A stretch of DNA of 64,000 nt from CAZVYJ01 sp964631565 (GTDB lineage: Bacteria > Planctomycetota > Phycisphaerae > SM23-33), in contig CAZVYJ010000008.1 in assembly GCA_964631565.1 (NCBI GenBank), positions 15,886 through 79,885 of the forward strand, given 5' to 3'. Below are positions 26,475-34,516 of the stretch, in pieces. Numbering within the stretch: the stretch's first letter is position 1; each line of letters opens with the position of its first letter. Both the position numbers and the translations under genes were made by a program. The notes below the pieces were generated by a model. The model saw only the letters and a list, made by a program, of their open reading frames with translations, searched no databases and was not told the DNA's origin.

Positions 26475-27434
26475 ATGGACATTTACCCGTTTAAATTCAG
26501 GCCCATATACAAAGAGAAAATCTGGGGCGGCCGAAACCTGGAGCGGCTTTTCGGCCGCAGGCTGCCGCCGGAAAAACTCATCGGTGAAAGCTGGGAGCTT
26601 GCGGACCTGCGGGAAGGCGTGAGCGTTCTCGCCAACGGCCCGCAGGCCGGCGCTTCGCTTACGGATCTTACGCGACAGCTTGGCGAAAAGCTGCTCGGCC
26701 GGGCCAGGCCGATGCCGGACGGCAGGTTCCCGCTGCTGCTGAAGCTGCTCGACGCGAACGACATTCTCTCGCTTCAGGTGCATCCCGACGCGGCCGCGGT
26801 CGCTAAAATCGGCGACGATGCAGCCTTGAAGACCGAATGCTGGTATATCGTCGAAAGCCGCCGCGGCATGATATACAAGGGTGTGCTGCCCGGCGTGTCG
26901 CCGGAGAAATTCCGCGAGGCTATTGAGACGGACACGGCTGCCGCCATCGAAAAAGTCGTTCGCCGCGTGAATGTTTCCACCGGCGATTTTCATTATCTGC
27001 CTGCCGGCACGGTGCACGCCCTTGGCGCCGGCGTGGTTGTGGCCGAGGTGCAGACTCCGTCGGACACGACATACCGGGTTACCGACTGGGGTCGAGGACG
27101 CGAAATACATGTAGAAAAGTCGATGCAGTGCATCCACTTCGCCCCGGCCGACGACGAATCGCCGGGTGCATCGGGCGAAACGCTCCTGGTCACAGACTTT
27201 TTCACTGTGGCTAAACGAGCCGTCCGGGCCGGCGAAAATGTTCCGCTGCCGGAAGGGCGATGCGCCGCCATGATGATGCTTTCCGGACGTGGGACAGTCG
27301 TGCACGGAGGGGCGGTCGAGCCGGCTGTGGATGTCGGCGGAGGCGATACTATACTGGTGCCCGCAGCGGCACTGCGGCCTGCAGTAAAGTCTGCAGGCTG
27401 CTGCTGGCTGGAAATAACACTACCAGAGGAATAA
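26475..27434 (+). CDS. manA: mannose-6-phosphate isomerase, class I
   Basis: ManA interconverts fructose-6-phosphate and mannose-6-phosphate in the cytoplasm. The 319-residue zinc enzyme has KIWGGRNLERLFGR at the N-terminus, the metal-binding LSLQVHPDA (His and Gln), the glutamate after it (LKTECWY), and the YLPAGTVHALGAGVVVAEVQ block with the other metal ligand. Length matches the short Bacillus-type family. It leads a plus-strand run followed by the pseudouridine synthase gene after one base, so the two are co-transcribed. Confidence 0.94.
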   Translation: MDIYPFKFRPIYKEKIWGGRNLERLFGRRLPPEKLIGESWELADLREGVSVLANGPQAGASLTDLTRQLGEKLLGRARPMPDGRFPLLLKLLDANDILSLQVHPDAAAVAKIGDDAALKTECWYIVESRRGMIYKGVLPGVSPEKFREAIETDTAAAIEKVVRRVNVSTGDFHYLPAGTVHALGAGVVVAEVQTPSDTTYRVTDWGRGREIHVEKSMQCIHFAPADDESPGASGETLLVTDFFTVAKRAVRAGENVPLPEGRCAAMMMLSGRGTVVHGGAVEPAVDVGGGDTILVPAAALRPAVKSAGCCWLEITLPEE

Positions 27435-27435
27435 C

Positions 27436-28179
27436 TTGGCTAAAGTACGAATACAAAAAGCGCTCGCCGCCGCAGGTGTCGCATCGCGGCGGAATATTGA
27501 GCAGATGGTCGCCGAGAGGCGGATAACAGTTAACGGCAGCGTTATCACCGAACTGCCGTGCTTCATCGAGCCGGAGACGGATGACGTTCGCTGCGACGGC
27601 AGGAGAGTAAAGCTCCAGGCGGCGAGGAAACTATATTTCCTGCTGAACAAGCCCAAGGGCGTTGTCTGCACGCAGCACGACCCGCAGGGCCGGCCCACGG
27701 CTGTCGAACTGCTGCCCAAAACGGGCGAGCGGCTTTATTGCGTCGGCCGGCTTGATGTGGAAAGCACCGGCATCATACTGCTGACGAACGACGGCGAACT
27801 TACCGAGCGCCTGACGCATCCGCGGTACGGCGTCGCCAAAACGTATGTGGTCGAGGTGGACGGCTGCCCTGAAGCCCAGCAGATAGAAGCGATCAAGAAA
27901 GGCGTGTATCTCGACGGCGTGCGAACCAAGCAGGCGGCAGGCGTCAAGGTGCTGCATCGCGGCGTAAAGCAGAGCGTGCTTGAGGTTCATCTTACTGAAT
28001 CGCGGAACCGCGAGATACGCCGCCTGCTGGCATTCCTGGGGCACAGGGTTCGCCGCCTCAGGCGGGTGGCTATCGGACCCGTGACCGATAAGGGACTGAA
28101 AGTCGGCGGCTTCCGCCAGCTCAAGCCGGCGGAAGTAGCCAAACTTGCGGCATGCAGCAAAGGCGAATCTGCGAAATAA
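27436..28179 (+). CDS. rluB: RsuA/RluB-family 23S or 16S rRNA pseudouridine synthase
   Basis: A 247-residue pseudouridine synthase with an N-terminal S4 RNA-binding domain (VRIQKALAAAGVASRRNIEQ) and the catalytic domain with Asp107 in GRLDVESTGIILLTNDG, preceded by FLLNKPKGVVCTQHD and followed by ESRNREIRRLLAFLGHRVRRL. RluB versus RsuA or RluE cannot be separated by eye; RluB is favoured by length. The start is TTG with AGAGGA five nt upstream. A short basic tail ends the protein just before rhaB. Confidence 0.9.
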   Translation: MAKVRIQKALAAAGVASRRNIEQMVAERRITVNGSVITELPCFIEPETDDVRCDGRRVKLQAARKLYFLLNKPKGVVCTQHDPQGRPTAVELLPKTGERLYCVGRLDVESTGIILLTNDGELTERLTHPRYGVAKTYVVEVDGCPEAQQIEAIKKGVYLDGVRTKQAAGVKVLHRGVKQSVLEVHLTESRNREIRRLLAFLGHRVRRLRRVAIGPVTDKGLKVGGFRQLKPAEVAKLAACSKGESAK

Positions 28180-28199
28180 GTAAAATGGAGACTGGGAGT

Positions 28200-29666
28200 A
28201 TGACGAAGCCACATAACTTTCTGGCGATGGACCTCGGTGCAGAGAGCGGCAGGGGGGAGTTGGTGACCCTTACCGGCCACAAGGTTGAGATGAAGGAAAT
28301 CCACCGGTTCGCGAATCGTCCCGTCCGGCTGGGAAACACATTGTACTGGGACTTTCTTTCGCTTTATGCTGAAATAATACAATGTCTGAAAATCTGCGCC
28401 GCCCGCGGCATCAGCCTTGACAGCATCAGCGTCGATACGTGGGGCGTGGACTTCGGGCTGCTGGACGACGACGGCGAACTGCTCGGCAACCCTGTGCATT
28501 ATCGCGACAGCAGGACCGAGGGCATCCATAGCTATTCAAACCCTGTAATGTCCACGGATGACATTTTCGCCGCAACCGGGTATGAGCCGTGGGCCATCAG
28601 CTCGCTGTTCCAGCTTCTCTCGATGCAGCGGGACAAATCGCCGCTGCTGAAGTCGGCCAGGGCGTTTCTGAACATGCCCGACCTGTTTTTGTATTTCCTT
28701 ACCGGTATCAAGGCCAACGAACTGTCCATAGTCAACACGTCCAACCTGCTTGGTGTGGACTGCCGGTGGGCGAAGGACATCATCAGCCGCTTCAAACTGC
28801 CGCAGATGTTCGGCCGGCTTGTCAGCCCGGCGACGGTGCTCGGTCCGCTCCAGCAGTCCGTTCGCACCGAAACCGGCCTGGGCGAAGTGCCGGTCATCGC
28901 GTCGTGCGGGCACGACACGTCGGCCGCTGTCGCCGCAGTGCCCGGGCAGGGCGATAACTGGGCGTTTCTGAGCTGCGGCACATGGAGCATCATCGGGGCT
29001 CTCATCGAAAAGCCGATAGCGACCCGGCGATGCCTGGAACTCGGCTTCACCAATGAATACACAATCGGCGGCTGGTATCTCGGCAGGAACATTCTGGGGC
29101 TGTGGCTCATTCAGCAGCTCCGGGCGAAGTGGAATAGCGACTCGTCGCCGCTGGATTATCCCCGGATGGCGAAGGAAGCCGCTGAGGCCGGATCCGGTCC
29201 GCTTATCGACGCCGCACACGACTCGCTGATGGCTCCGGCGGATATGGAAGAAGCATTGCTGAAGCTCATCAAAGCAAGCGGCCAGAAGGCCCCGGCGACC
29301 CGCGGCGAGCTTATACGCGGCGTTCTGGACAGCCTGGCGCTGGAATACAACTGGCGGCTGGACTCGATAGGCGAATTGACCGGCTCCAGGCCGACGGCCG
29401 TCTATATGGTCGGCGGCGGCATTCACAACAAGCTGCTGTGCCAGCTTACCGCCAACGCCTGCGGCGTAGCTGTTCACGCAGGGGCCGATCAGTGCAGCGC
29501 GCTCGGCAACGCACTGGGACAGGCCCTTGCGCTGGGCATACTCAAAGACCCGGAGGAAATCCGCCAGGTCATGCGGGCTTCGTTCGAGACTACGGTCTAC
29601 CAGCCTGAGAACCAGAACGTCTGGAACGAGAAACGCAGGCGGTACGCGGAATTCAGGAAGGCCTGA
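28200..29666 (+). CDS. rhaB: rhamnulokinase
   Basis: FGGY-family sugar kinase, best matched to rhamnulokinase, which phosphorylates L-rhamnulose at C1. Features: FLAMDLGAESGRGELVTL at the N-terminus, VDTWGVDFGLLD (sugar contact), CGHDTSAAVAAVPG, LSCGTWSIIG and VGGGIHNKLLCQLTANAC near the end. It is 488 residues from the ATG at 28200, which has GGAG upstream; an ATG at 28185 is an alternative. No other rhamnose gene (rhaA, rhaD) is adjacent. It may be co-transcribed with the pseudouridine synthase and manA, 20 nt away. Confidence 0.9.
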   Translation: MTKPHNFLAMDLGAESGRGELVTLTGHKVEMKEIHRFANRPVRLGNTLYWDFLSLYAEIIQCLKICAARGISLDSISVDTWGVDFGLLDDDGELLGNPVHYRDSRTEGIHSYSNPVMSTDDIFAATGYEPWAISSLFQLLSMQRDKSPLLKSARAFLNMPDLFLYFLTGIKANELSIVNTSNLLGVDCRWAKDIISRFKLPQMFGRLVSPATVLGPLQQSVRTETGLGEVPVIASCGHDTSAAVAAVPGQGDNWAFLSCGTWSIIGALIEKPIATRRCLELGFTNEYTIGGWYLGRNILGLWLIQQLRAKWNSDSSPLDYPRMAKEAAEAGSGPLIDAAHDSLMAPADMEEALLKLIKASGQKAPATRGELIRGVLDSLALEYNWRLDSIGELTGSRPTAVYMVGGGIHNKLLCQLTANACGVAVHAGADQCSALGNALGQALALGILKDPEEIRQVMRASFETTVYQPENQNVWNEKRRRYAEFRKA

Positions 29667-29726
29667 AATCCGGCTTTACCGGCGGGGCGGCTGGAGAACA
29701 GTCAACTCCCCGGATTTGACAGGCGC

Positions 29727-29765
29727 AAAAAAGCGGCCCACCGGTGGTAGGGATACCGGCGGGCC
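29727..29765 (-). terminator. rho-independent terminator of the PEP-CTERM gene
   Basis: On the minus strand GGCCCGCCGGT and ACCGGTGGGCC pair (one wobble) around a 9-nt loop, then GCTTTTTTGCG. It lies about 30 nt after the stop of the PEP-CTERM gene and may also stop rhaB transcripts from the other side. Confidence 0.8.
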
Positions 29766-29795
29766 TTATCTTGCCTGCGCTACTAGCCGTACTTC

Positions 29796-31211
29796 TTAAC
29801 GTTTCCGGCGAACGCGACGCAAGAGGACTGTAACTCCGCCGAAGCCAAGAATGGCCAGCGTAGTCGGCTCGGGAACGATGTTCACGCGAGCTATGTAGAT
29901 TCTGTTCTCCGGGAACCATATCCAGAGATCTTCGTTTTCAAGGTCATTCGGGTCTTTCCAGACGAGCATGCCGTCGACCACGTAGAAGCGTATCGCTCTG
30001 GGATTCGTCTGCTGCGTGCCGGAAGCCCCGACAATCGAATCGCCGAAATCGTAGAAAACCACGGTCTCGATGCCTTCCAGCGTGGCGTCAGACAGGTCGA
30101 TACGTATAACCTGCTGCTGAGCCCAGTTGTTCAGCTCGGGGTCGTAATCGGTGTATCCCGACAGGCCGGCTATAACGCCGCCGTCCGTGGAGGTCGAGTC
30201 GTAAGACGAACGATCCTGGAAAGCGTCCTGATAGAGATAAGGAGTCACGCCGTCATCCTCGACCAGGTTGGCTGCAATTTCGCTTGGTGTCTTGTCGGCA
30301 TAAATTGCGCCGGCAACGTTGTTCGGGTCGACTTCGTACTGATTCATCGAAGCGACGAGTGCGTTGAACTGAGCCTCGGTCAGGCCCTTTTCGGTCGCAT
30401 AAGCTATGTTGCTGGCATAATCGTAGGTGCCGGTGGCTTCATTGAAGACCGGAGGCTGGAAGGTCTCATACTCCTTAGCCAGCGAGCTGATATCGTTGGA
30501 GCACGAAATGCTAGGATTGGAAACGCTGTCCTGAACTCCATCCTGGCCGAACTCCACTTGATACGTGCCGGCGCCGTCATGGACGTAAATGTCCATGGCT
30601 ACATCGGTGGTGACGCCGGAACTATGCTGATACTGGCCGTTTTCATCCTTCACGACCTTGTTGCTGACCCAGCCCAGGCAGTAGCCGTTCTTGTTTATGT
30701 TGCGTTCCTTCAGCATTTCCTTCTGGTTTGGGGTAAGGTTCGGATCGCTGTCGTAGAAACTGGTGAAATCGTTGTTGTCGAACTGGCTGTAGCTCATGTA
30801 GAAGGTGAGCTGATTTTTTTCCATCGGCAGCCAGAAGTTCGGTGAACTGTGGTCCGTGGTCCACGCGCCGTTGATGGGGGCGCTTGGGATATCATCAGTC
30901 TCGTCATCATAAGTGAAATACCCGCCGTAGGGATTGATGCTGCCGTCGCTGTAGTTGTGCTGGCTGTGGGATGAAATCGCCGTCCACCAGTTCTGGAAGG
31001 TGTCTATCATCGTGTCGCCGGGATCGAGAATGCCGTCGGTCACGTTATCGTTGTAGATATACCATGTCGTGACGTAATCAGTACGCAGATCCCGCCATGA
31101 ATCTACAGTTAACGGTTCTTTGAGGTTTGCTGCGGAAGCCGTCCCGTAACTGACGAGAACAGCTCCAAGAAGTGCAATCCCTACCATTTTCTTGAGCATT
31201 GAGCATGACAT
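29796..31211 (-). CDS. PEP-CTERM sorting-domain protein
   Basis: A 471-residue exported protein. A signal peptide (residues ~1-28, ending TASA) is followed by a large domain rich in D, N, S, T and Y with few K or R, typical of an extracellular surface protein, and by a PEP-CTERM tail: VPEPTTLAIL, a hydrophobic helix, then a basic RRVRRKR end. Such tails are cut by exosortase during transport to the outside. No known catalytic domain was recognised; the N-terminal half has many aromatic and Asp residues. The ATG at 31211 has AAAGGAGA eight nt upstream. A strong terminator follows. Confidence 0.85.
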   Translation of the reverse strand: MSCSMLKKMVGIALLGAVLVSYGTASAANLKEPLTVDSWRDLRTDYVTTWYIYNDNVTDGILDPGDTMIDTFQNWWTAISSHSQHNYSDGSINPYGGYFTYDDETDDIPSAPINGAWTTDHSSPNFWLPMEKNQLTFYMSYSQFDNNDFTSFYDSDPNLTPNQKEMLKERNINKNGYCLGWVSNKVVKDENGQYQHSSGVTTDVAMDIYVHDGAGTYQVEFGQDGVQDSVSNPSISCSNDISSLAKEYETFQPPVFNEATGTYDYASNIAYATEKGLTEAQFNALVASMNQYEVDPNNVAGAIYADKTPSEIAANLVEDDGVTPYLYQDAFQDRSSYDSTSTDGGVIAGLSGYTDYDPELNNWAQQQVIRIDLSDATLEGIETVVFYDFGDSIVGASGTQQTNPRAIRFYVVDGMLVWKDPNDLENEDLWIWFPENRIYIARVNIVPEPTTLAILGFGGVTVLLRRVRRKR

Positions 31212-31847
31212 TTGAGCGTCTCCTTTGAGCTCCTTGTGCATATATCAAGCTTATATAAGCAAGACTCTCTCTAAAAAAGAGTGCTTAGAATGCCCCAAAT
31301 ATTTGAGCCGGGGCCTCGAAAATTCTCCTGTTCAAAGAAAGCATGTAAACCAGAAGGGGGCGAGCCCGGAGAGCAATTTCCTGCAGCTTGAGCCTTGCTG
31401 CAACACGGCCGCCTGAGCGACGACCATATATACGCTCTCCAACTCCGTCTCCTACCATTAGAATCCTATCCGACAATCTCATAACTGTCAAGGATAAACA
31501 CACGTTAATAATGCCTTTTTCGGCAACTTATGTATCGGACTTACCATGTGGCAGCATAATGAGCCAATATGTTTGGGGCGTGCGTTGAAAAAACCGCGAA
31601 AGCCGCCTAAATCCCATGCCGTTTAGGTCATGTGGCGTCGAACCGCCAATTAAAAGCCGCCAAACCCAACGTCCGATAATATATGTTATGTGACACTCCG
31701 TGTGACATAGCGGGCAGAAATCGGCTATCCCGATAAATGCGCCCTTGGATCGGTATACCCCAACCTCTATTTGCCTCCATCTACTTTTATTGTACATTTT
31801 CCCCGGACTGCATGACGGACATGTCGTAAAGATATTCTTCAGATTTT
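31212..31847. other. intergenic region upstream of the PEP-CTERM gene
   Basis: About 640 nt between bioB and the PEP-CTERM gene. It has a 12-bp perfect palindrome (31249-31260, GCTTATATAAGC) 38 nt before the PEP-CTERM start, a possible control site or -10 region. The half near bioB holds a weak zinc-ribbon-like frame (see 31528-31797). Base composition is lower in GC than the neighbouring genes. No RNA gene was recognised. Confidence 0.5.
31528..31797 (-). CDS. possible small zinc-ribbon ORF or remnant
   Basis: The frame from ATG 31797 encodes 89 residues with CPLCHTEC near residue 28. In the same frame, just upstream of the ATG and without a normal start codon, lies TTCPSCSPGK, so together the frame has two CxxC knuckles like a zinc ribbon. 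bioB ends at 31848 with a small overlap of the upstream part. The lack of a start covering both knuckles suggests either a non-standard start or a decayed gene. Low confidence. Confidence 0.25.
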   Translation of the reverse strand: MYNKSRWRQIEVGVYRSKGAFIGIADFCPLCHTECHITYIIGRWVWRLLIGGSTPHDLNGMGFRRLSRFFQRTPQTYWLIMLPHGKSDT

Positions 31848-32876
31848 TCAGGCCGGTTTTGGGCTGTCTGCGGCCACATCCCCGTCAAATCTTGGTACGA
31901 CGCGTAATCCGGCGTCTTTTATCATCCTGAGGTCGTCTTCCGGCCTGCGGCCTGTCGTGGTCAAATAGTTGCCTATCAGGGCGCTTGTCGCGCCGGCGTA
32001 GAAACACCAGCTCTGAAGGTCCCTTAGATTGACGTCTCTGCCGCCGGCCATCTTCAGGTCGACTTTTGGCATGGCCAGACGGAATATGGCTATCGTCGAG
32101 AGTATCTCCATCGGCGGCATCGGCTTTACGTCGGCCAGCGGCGTGCCTTTTATGGGATGCAGGAAATTCAGCGGTATCATGTCGGGTTTGACATCATCCC
32201 GCAGCGTCAGGGCCAGGTCCACACGGTCAGCCCAGGTTTCGCCCATGCCGAACAGCCCGCCGCAGCATATTTTCATGCCTGCCCGGCGAGCGGTTGCCAG
32301 GGTTGCGAGCCGGTCGTCATATTTGTGCGTCGTGACGACTTCCGGATAAAACCGGCGTGAAGTTTCCAGATTATGGTGATATCTGGTCACTCCGGCAGCC
32401 GCGAGCGCAGCTGCGTCTTCCTCACTTAATTCACCCAGGGATGCACAAACCTCCACGCGACAGGCTGAATTGCCCCTGATTGCCTCGACGGTTCTGATAA
32501 CATCCCTGATATCCTGTTTCGTGGGTCTGCGGCCGGAATTGACGATTCCGAAGCTGGACGCGCCCACAGCGGACGCATCAGCCGCGGCGTTTTCAATTTG
32601 GCCACAGGCGGGGCGTTCGGGTTTGACGACTCCGGGCGCGGAGATGCCCGACTGGGCGCACCATTTGCAGTCTTCGCTGCATGCGCCGAGCTTTCCGGCC
32701 GCTATTGAGCAAAGACGTACTGCGTCGCCGAAATGGGCGGTTCGCACCATCCATGCCCAATAAAACAGGTCGTGCGGCCGATTTTGCGACAACTCGGCAA
32801 GCTTTAACAGTTCGGGGCGGTTAAGGTGCTCGCCTTCGAGCACCCGCCGCCCCATATGGGCTATAGTCTCATTCAC
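31848..32876 (-). CDS. bioB: biotin synthase
   Basis: BioB is the radical SAM enzyme that inserts sulfur into dethiobiotin. The 342-residue protein has the radical SAM cluster cysteines Cys66, Cys70 and Cys73 (ACSEDCKWCAQS), and BioB-type downstream motifs (VCASLGELSEEDAAAL, RYHHNLETSRRFYPEVVTTH, MIPLNFLHPIKGTPL, FYAGATSALIGNYLTTTGR). The start is GTG with GGAG upstream. Other biotin genes are not adjacent. Confidence 0.95.
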   Translation of the reverse strand: MNETIAHMGRRVLEGEHLNRPELLKLAELSQNRPHDLFYWAWMVRTAHFGDAVRLCSIAAGKLGACSEDCKWCAQSGISAPGVVKPERPACGQIENAAADASAVGASSFGIVNSGRRPTKQDIRDVIRTVEAIRGNSACRVEVCASLGELSEEDAAALAAAGVTRYHHNLETSRRFYPEVVTTHKYDDRLATLATARRAGMKICCGGLFGMGETWADRVDLALTLRDDVKPDMIPLNFLHPIKGTPLADVKPMPPMEILSTIAIFRLAMPKVDLKMAGGRDVNLRDLQSWCFYAGATSALIGNYLTTTGRRPEDDLRMIKDAGLRVVPRFDGDVAADSPKPA

Positions 32877-32921
32877 GTTTCTGCAACTCCGGGGCCCTTT
32901 TCCCGGCCCCCTGCCGCTTTT

Positions 32922-33215
32922 TTAACGTTCAGCCGCCTTGCTGAATTCCTTCTCGAGGTCGATCACGTCGACCGGCTTCATCGCGTTGGTATTGATGTCG
33001 CCTATATAGGCGATCAGTCTGCCCTGTACGACGTCGATGACATATATCAGGTCTTTTGAAGTCGAAATATTGCCGTTGATCATTATGTAATCGCCGGCTC
33101 TCGACGGCGACTCCGCATAAGCGGGTTCGGTGTTATAAGAGGCAATGAACAGGCCCGCAAGAACGGCAGCCGAAACAAGCAGCAACGCTATTGTGATGTT
33201 CTGTGGATTTTTCAT
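32922..33215 (-). CDS. small secreted or membrane-anchored protein, paralogue A
   Basis: A 97-residue protein with an N-terminal hydrophobic segment (about residues 8-25) and a small beta domain: DYIMINGNISTSKDLIYVID, then GRLIAYIGD and MKPVDVIDLEKEF. The beta domain is clearly paralogous to the protein encoded just upstream at 33541-33242 (DYLVVTGKIQTNVDAIYVID, LKPFRLQDLKNDF). AAGGAGAA lies six nt upstream of the ATG. The pattern of short strands around YVID suggests a beta-propeller-like blade or small sandwich. Family not recognised. Confidence 0.7.
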   Translation of the reverse strand: MKNPQNITIALLLVSAAVLAGLFIASYNTEPAYAESPSRAGDYIMINGNISTSKDLIYVIDVVQGRLIAYIGDINTNAMKPVDVIDLEKEFSKAAER

Positions 33216-33241
33216 TTTGTGTTCTCCTTAGGCTGCCCGCT

Positions 33242-33541
33242 TTAGCGAGTCTTCTTTTTCTCGGGTGTGCCGAAATCGTTCTTGAGGTCCTGCAGCCTGA
33301 ACGGTTTCAGCTTGCCTGACGTGCCGCGCTGTTCGAATCGCCAGCCCAGCATGCTTCTGGACGCCGTGTCGATGACATAAATGGCGTCCACGTTGGTCTG
33401 TATCTTGCCTGTCACCACCAGGTAGTCCGTGCCGCCCCTGACGGCCTGAGCATTAGCCTTTTCCGCTCCTGTGCCGAATATCAACGCCGCAAGCATCGCG
33501 ACATTGACGCAAGCAAGAGCCACTATAGCCGCTCTTTTCAT
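33242..33541 (-). CDS. small secreted or membrane-anchored protein, paralogue B
   Basis: A 99-residue protein with an N-terminal signal peptide or anchor (AAIVALACVNVAMLAALIFG) and the same beta module as its neighbour: DYLVVTGKIQTNVDAIYVID and LKPFRLQDLKNDF. The tail is basic (KKKTR). The ATG at 33541 has AAAGGAG just upstream, and its leader closely matches that of paralogue A, as expected for a recent tandem duplication. The two genes are 26 nt apart and likely co-transcribed. Confidence 0.7.
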   Translation of the reverse strand: MKRAAIVALACVNVAMLAALIFGTGAEKANAQAVRGGTDYLVVTGKIQTNVDAIYVIDTASRSMLGWRFEQRGTSGKLKPFRLQDLKNDFGTPEKKKTR

Positions 33542-33657
33542 ATTTTGTTCTCCTTTGCATGTCTGCATAAAGGTTGTCTTGCTTATCTCACATTCCTATA
33601 GACACATTACTGTGAGCCACGGATAGTGCCGAACGGGAAAATTTCCCGCCGGCGCCC

Positions 33658-33888
33658 CTAGTCCAGATGCGTCCGCTTCGTGTTTTTGAAAGCGACAAAG
33701 CACACTGCCGCCAGGGCGACCAATGTGTATACCAGGGCGATCCACATGTTTGATGCTGACGTAGTTGTTTCGGCGGGAATTTCCTGGTTGATCAGATCGA
33801 CATCGGTGGCGGCCAACAGCGGCCCTGCCGGCGGCAACGTGAGAATCGCCGCAATCAGGACTGTTTTTATTTTTTTGAAGATACTCAT
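33658..33888 (-). CDS. small membrane protein with signal peptide
   Basis: A 76-residue protein with an apparent signal peptide (KTVLIAAILTLPPAGPLLA) and a second, C-terminal transmembrane helix (MWIALVYTLVALAAVCFVAF) followed by a basic end (KNTKRTH). The layout recalls CcmD-like small membrane proteins, but no pathway is evident. It lies upstream of the two small paralogues on the same strand, separated by about 115 nt that hold a 7-bp inverted repeat (33634-33648). No clear ribosome binding site. Confidence 0.55.
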   Translation of the reverse strand: MSIFKKIKTVLIAAILTLPPAGPLLAATDVDLINQEIPAETTTSASNMWIALVYTLVALAAVCFVAFKNTKRTHLD

Positions 33889-33937
33889 GTCAGTTGATTA
33901 TATCCCCCGGGAAGGCATTTGCAACGCTCGCCCCGCC

Positions 33938-34462
33938 TCACTGAAGAAATGATGCAATGTCCGACACTCCTTTTGCGAACTCCGCCTTGGGCACGGAGAT
34001 GGTCTGCCATTTATCGCTTCGCGGCCTGGCCGCCGCCACATAATCGCCCAGGGGCATCGCAACGAAGGCGTAATGCTTCTGGCGGAACAGGTGCACATCC
34101 TCGAACGGCCCCTGCTGCGGAGACCCCTGGAGCCAGTATGCAAAGACCAGGACGGCCTTAAAGCCCGGCGAAAAAACTTTCTCCCACTCGGCCAAACCCT
34201 CGAAGTCATCGCGGGTAATCCAGTTTTCCCACGCCCTGCTGGCGCCGCGTTTGGCGCCCGGGACGGCCGAAGGAAACTTGCGGCCCTTCACGTCGACCAG
34301 CAGATTGTCGCCGGTTTCGCTGTAGACAAGGAAGTCGAAACTCTTCAGCGACGCGCCGGCGAAAATGGCTTTCTTGGTTTCGTCGACGGCCACGTAGGGC
34401 CAGCCCTTCGCCCGCAGGTAGTCTTCAAAGGCTGCTTCATAATGTACGCTGCGCTGTGCCAT
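33938..34462 (-). CDS. HYExAFE family protein, nuclease-like fold
   Basis: A 174-residue protein that starts with the HYEAAFEDYL signature. The middle has a PD-(D/E)XK-like core: SFDFLVYSETGDNLLVDVKGRKF, with an Asp, a later Asp and a Lys placed as in restriction-type nucleases (inference). The rest includes a conserved-looking WENWITRDDFEGLAEWE and FVAMPLGDYVAAARPRS. I know the HYExAFE family mainly from planctomycete genomes; its function has not been established as far as I know. It sits alone between small secreted proteins and hisS. Confidence 0.75.
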   Translation of the reverse strand: MAQRSVHYEAAFEDYLRAKGWPYVAVDETKKAIFAGASLKSFDFLVYSETGDNLLVDVKGRKFPSAVPGAKRGASRAWENWITRDDFEGLAEWEKVFSPGFKAVLVFAYWLQGSPQQGPFEDVHLFRQKHYAFVAMPLGDYVAAARPRSDKWQTISVPKAEFAKGVSDIASFLQ

Positions 34463-34516
34463 AAGCCCCCGTAACAGTAATCGGTAATCAGTTGTAAGTA
34501 ATCAGTTTCTCTAATC
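34463..34516. repeat. short intergenic repeat of the AATCGGTAATCAGT type
   Basis: The gap between hisS and the HYExAFE gene is filled by imperfect copies of GTAATCAGT-like units (around 34477-34508). It belongs to a family of similar low-complexity spacers elsewhere in the window (36390-36480, 46960-47050, 49815-49831, 50239-50260). Confidence 0.5.

Noticed and set aside
26355..27305. Long N-terminal extension of the tRNA-binding protein
   Set aside because: It runs antisense through manA; the short form is a complete domain with its own ribosome site.
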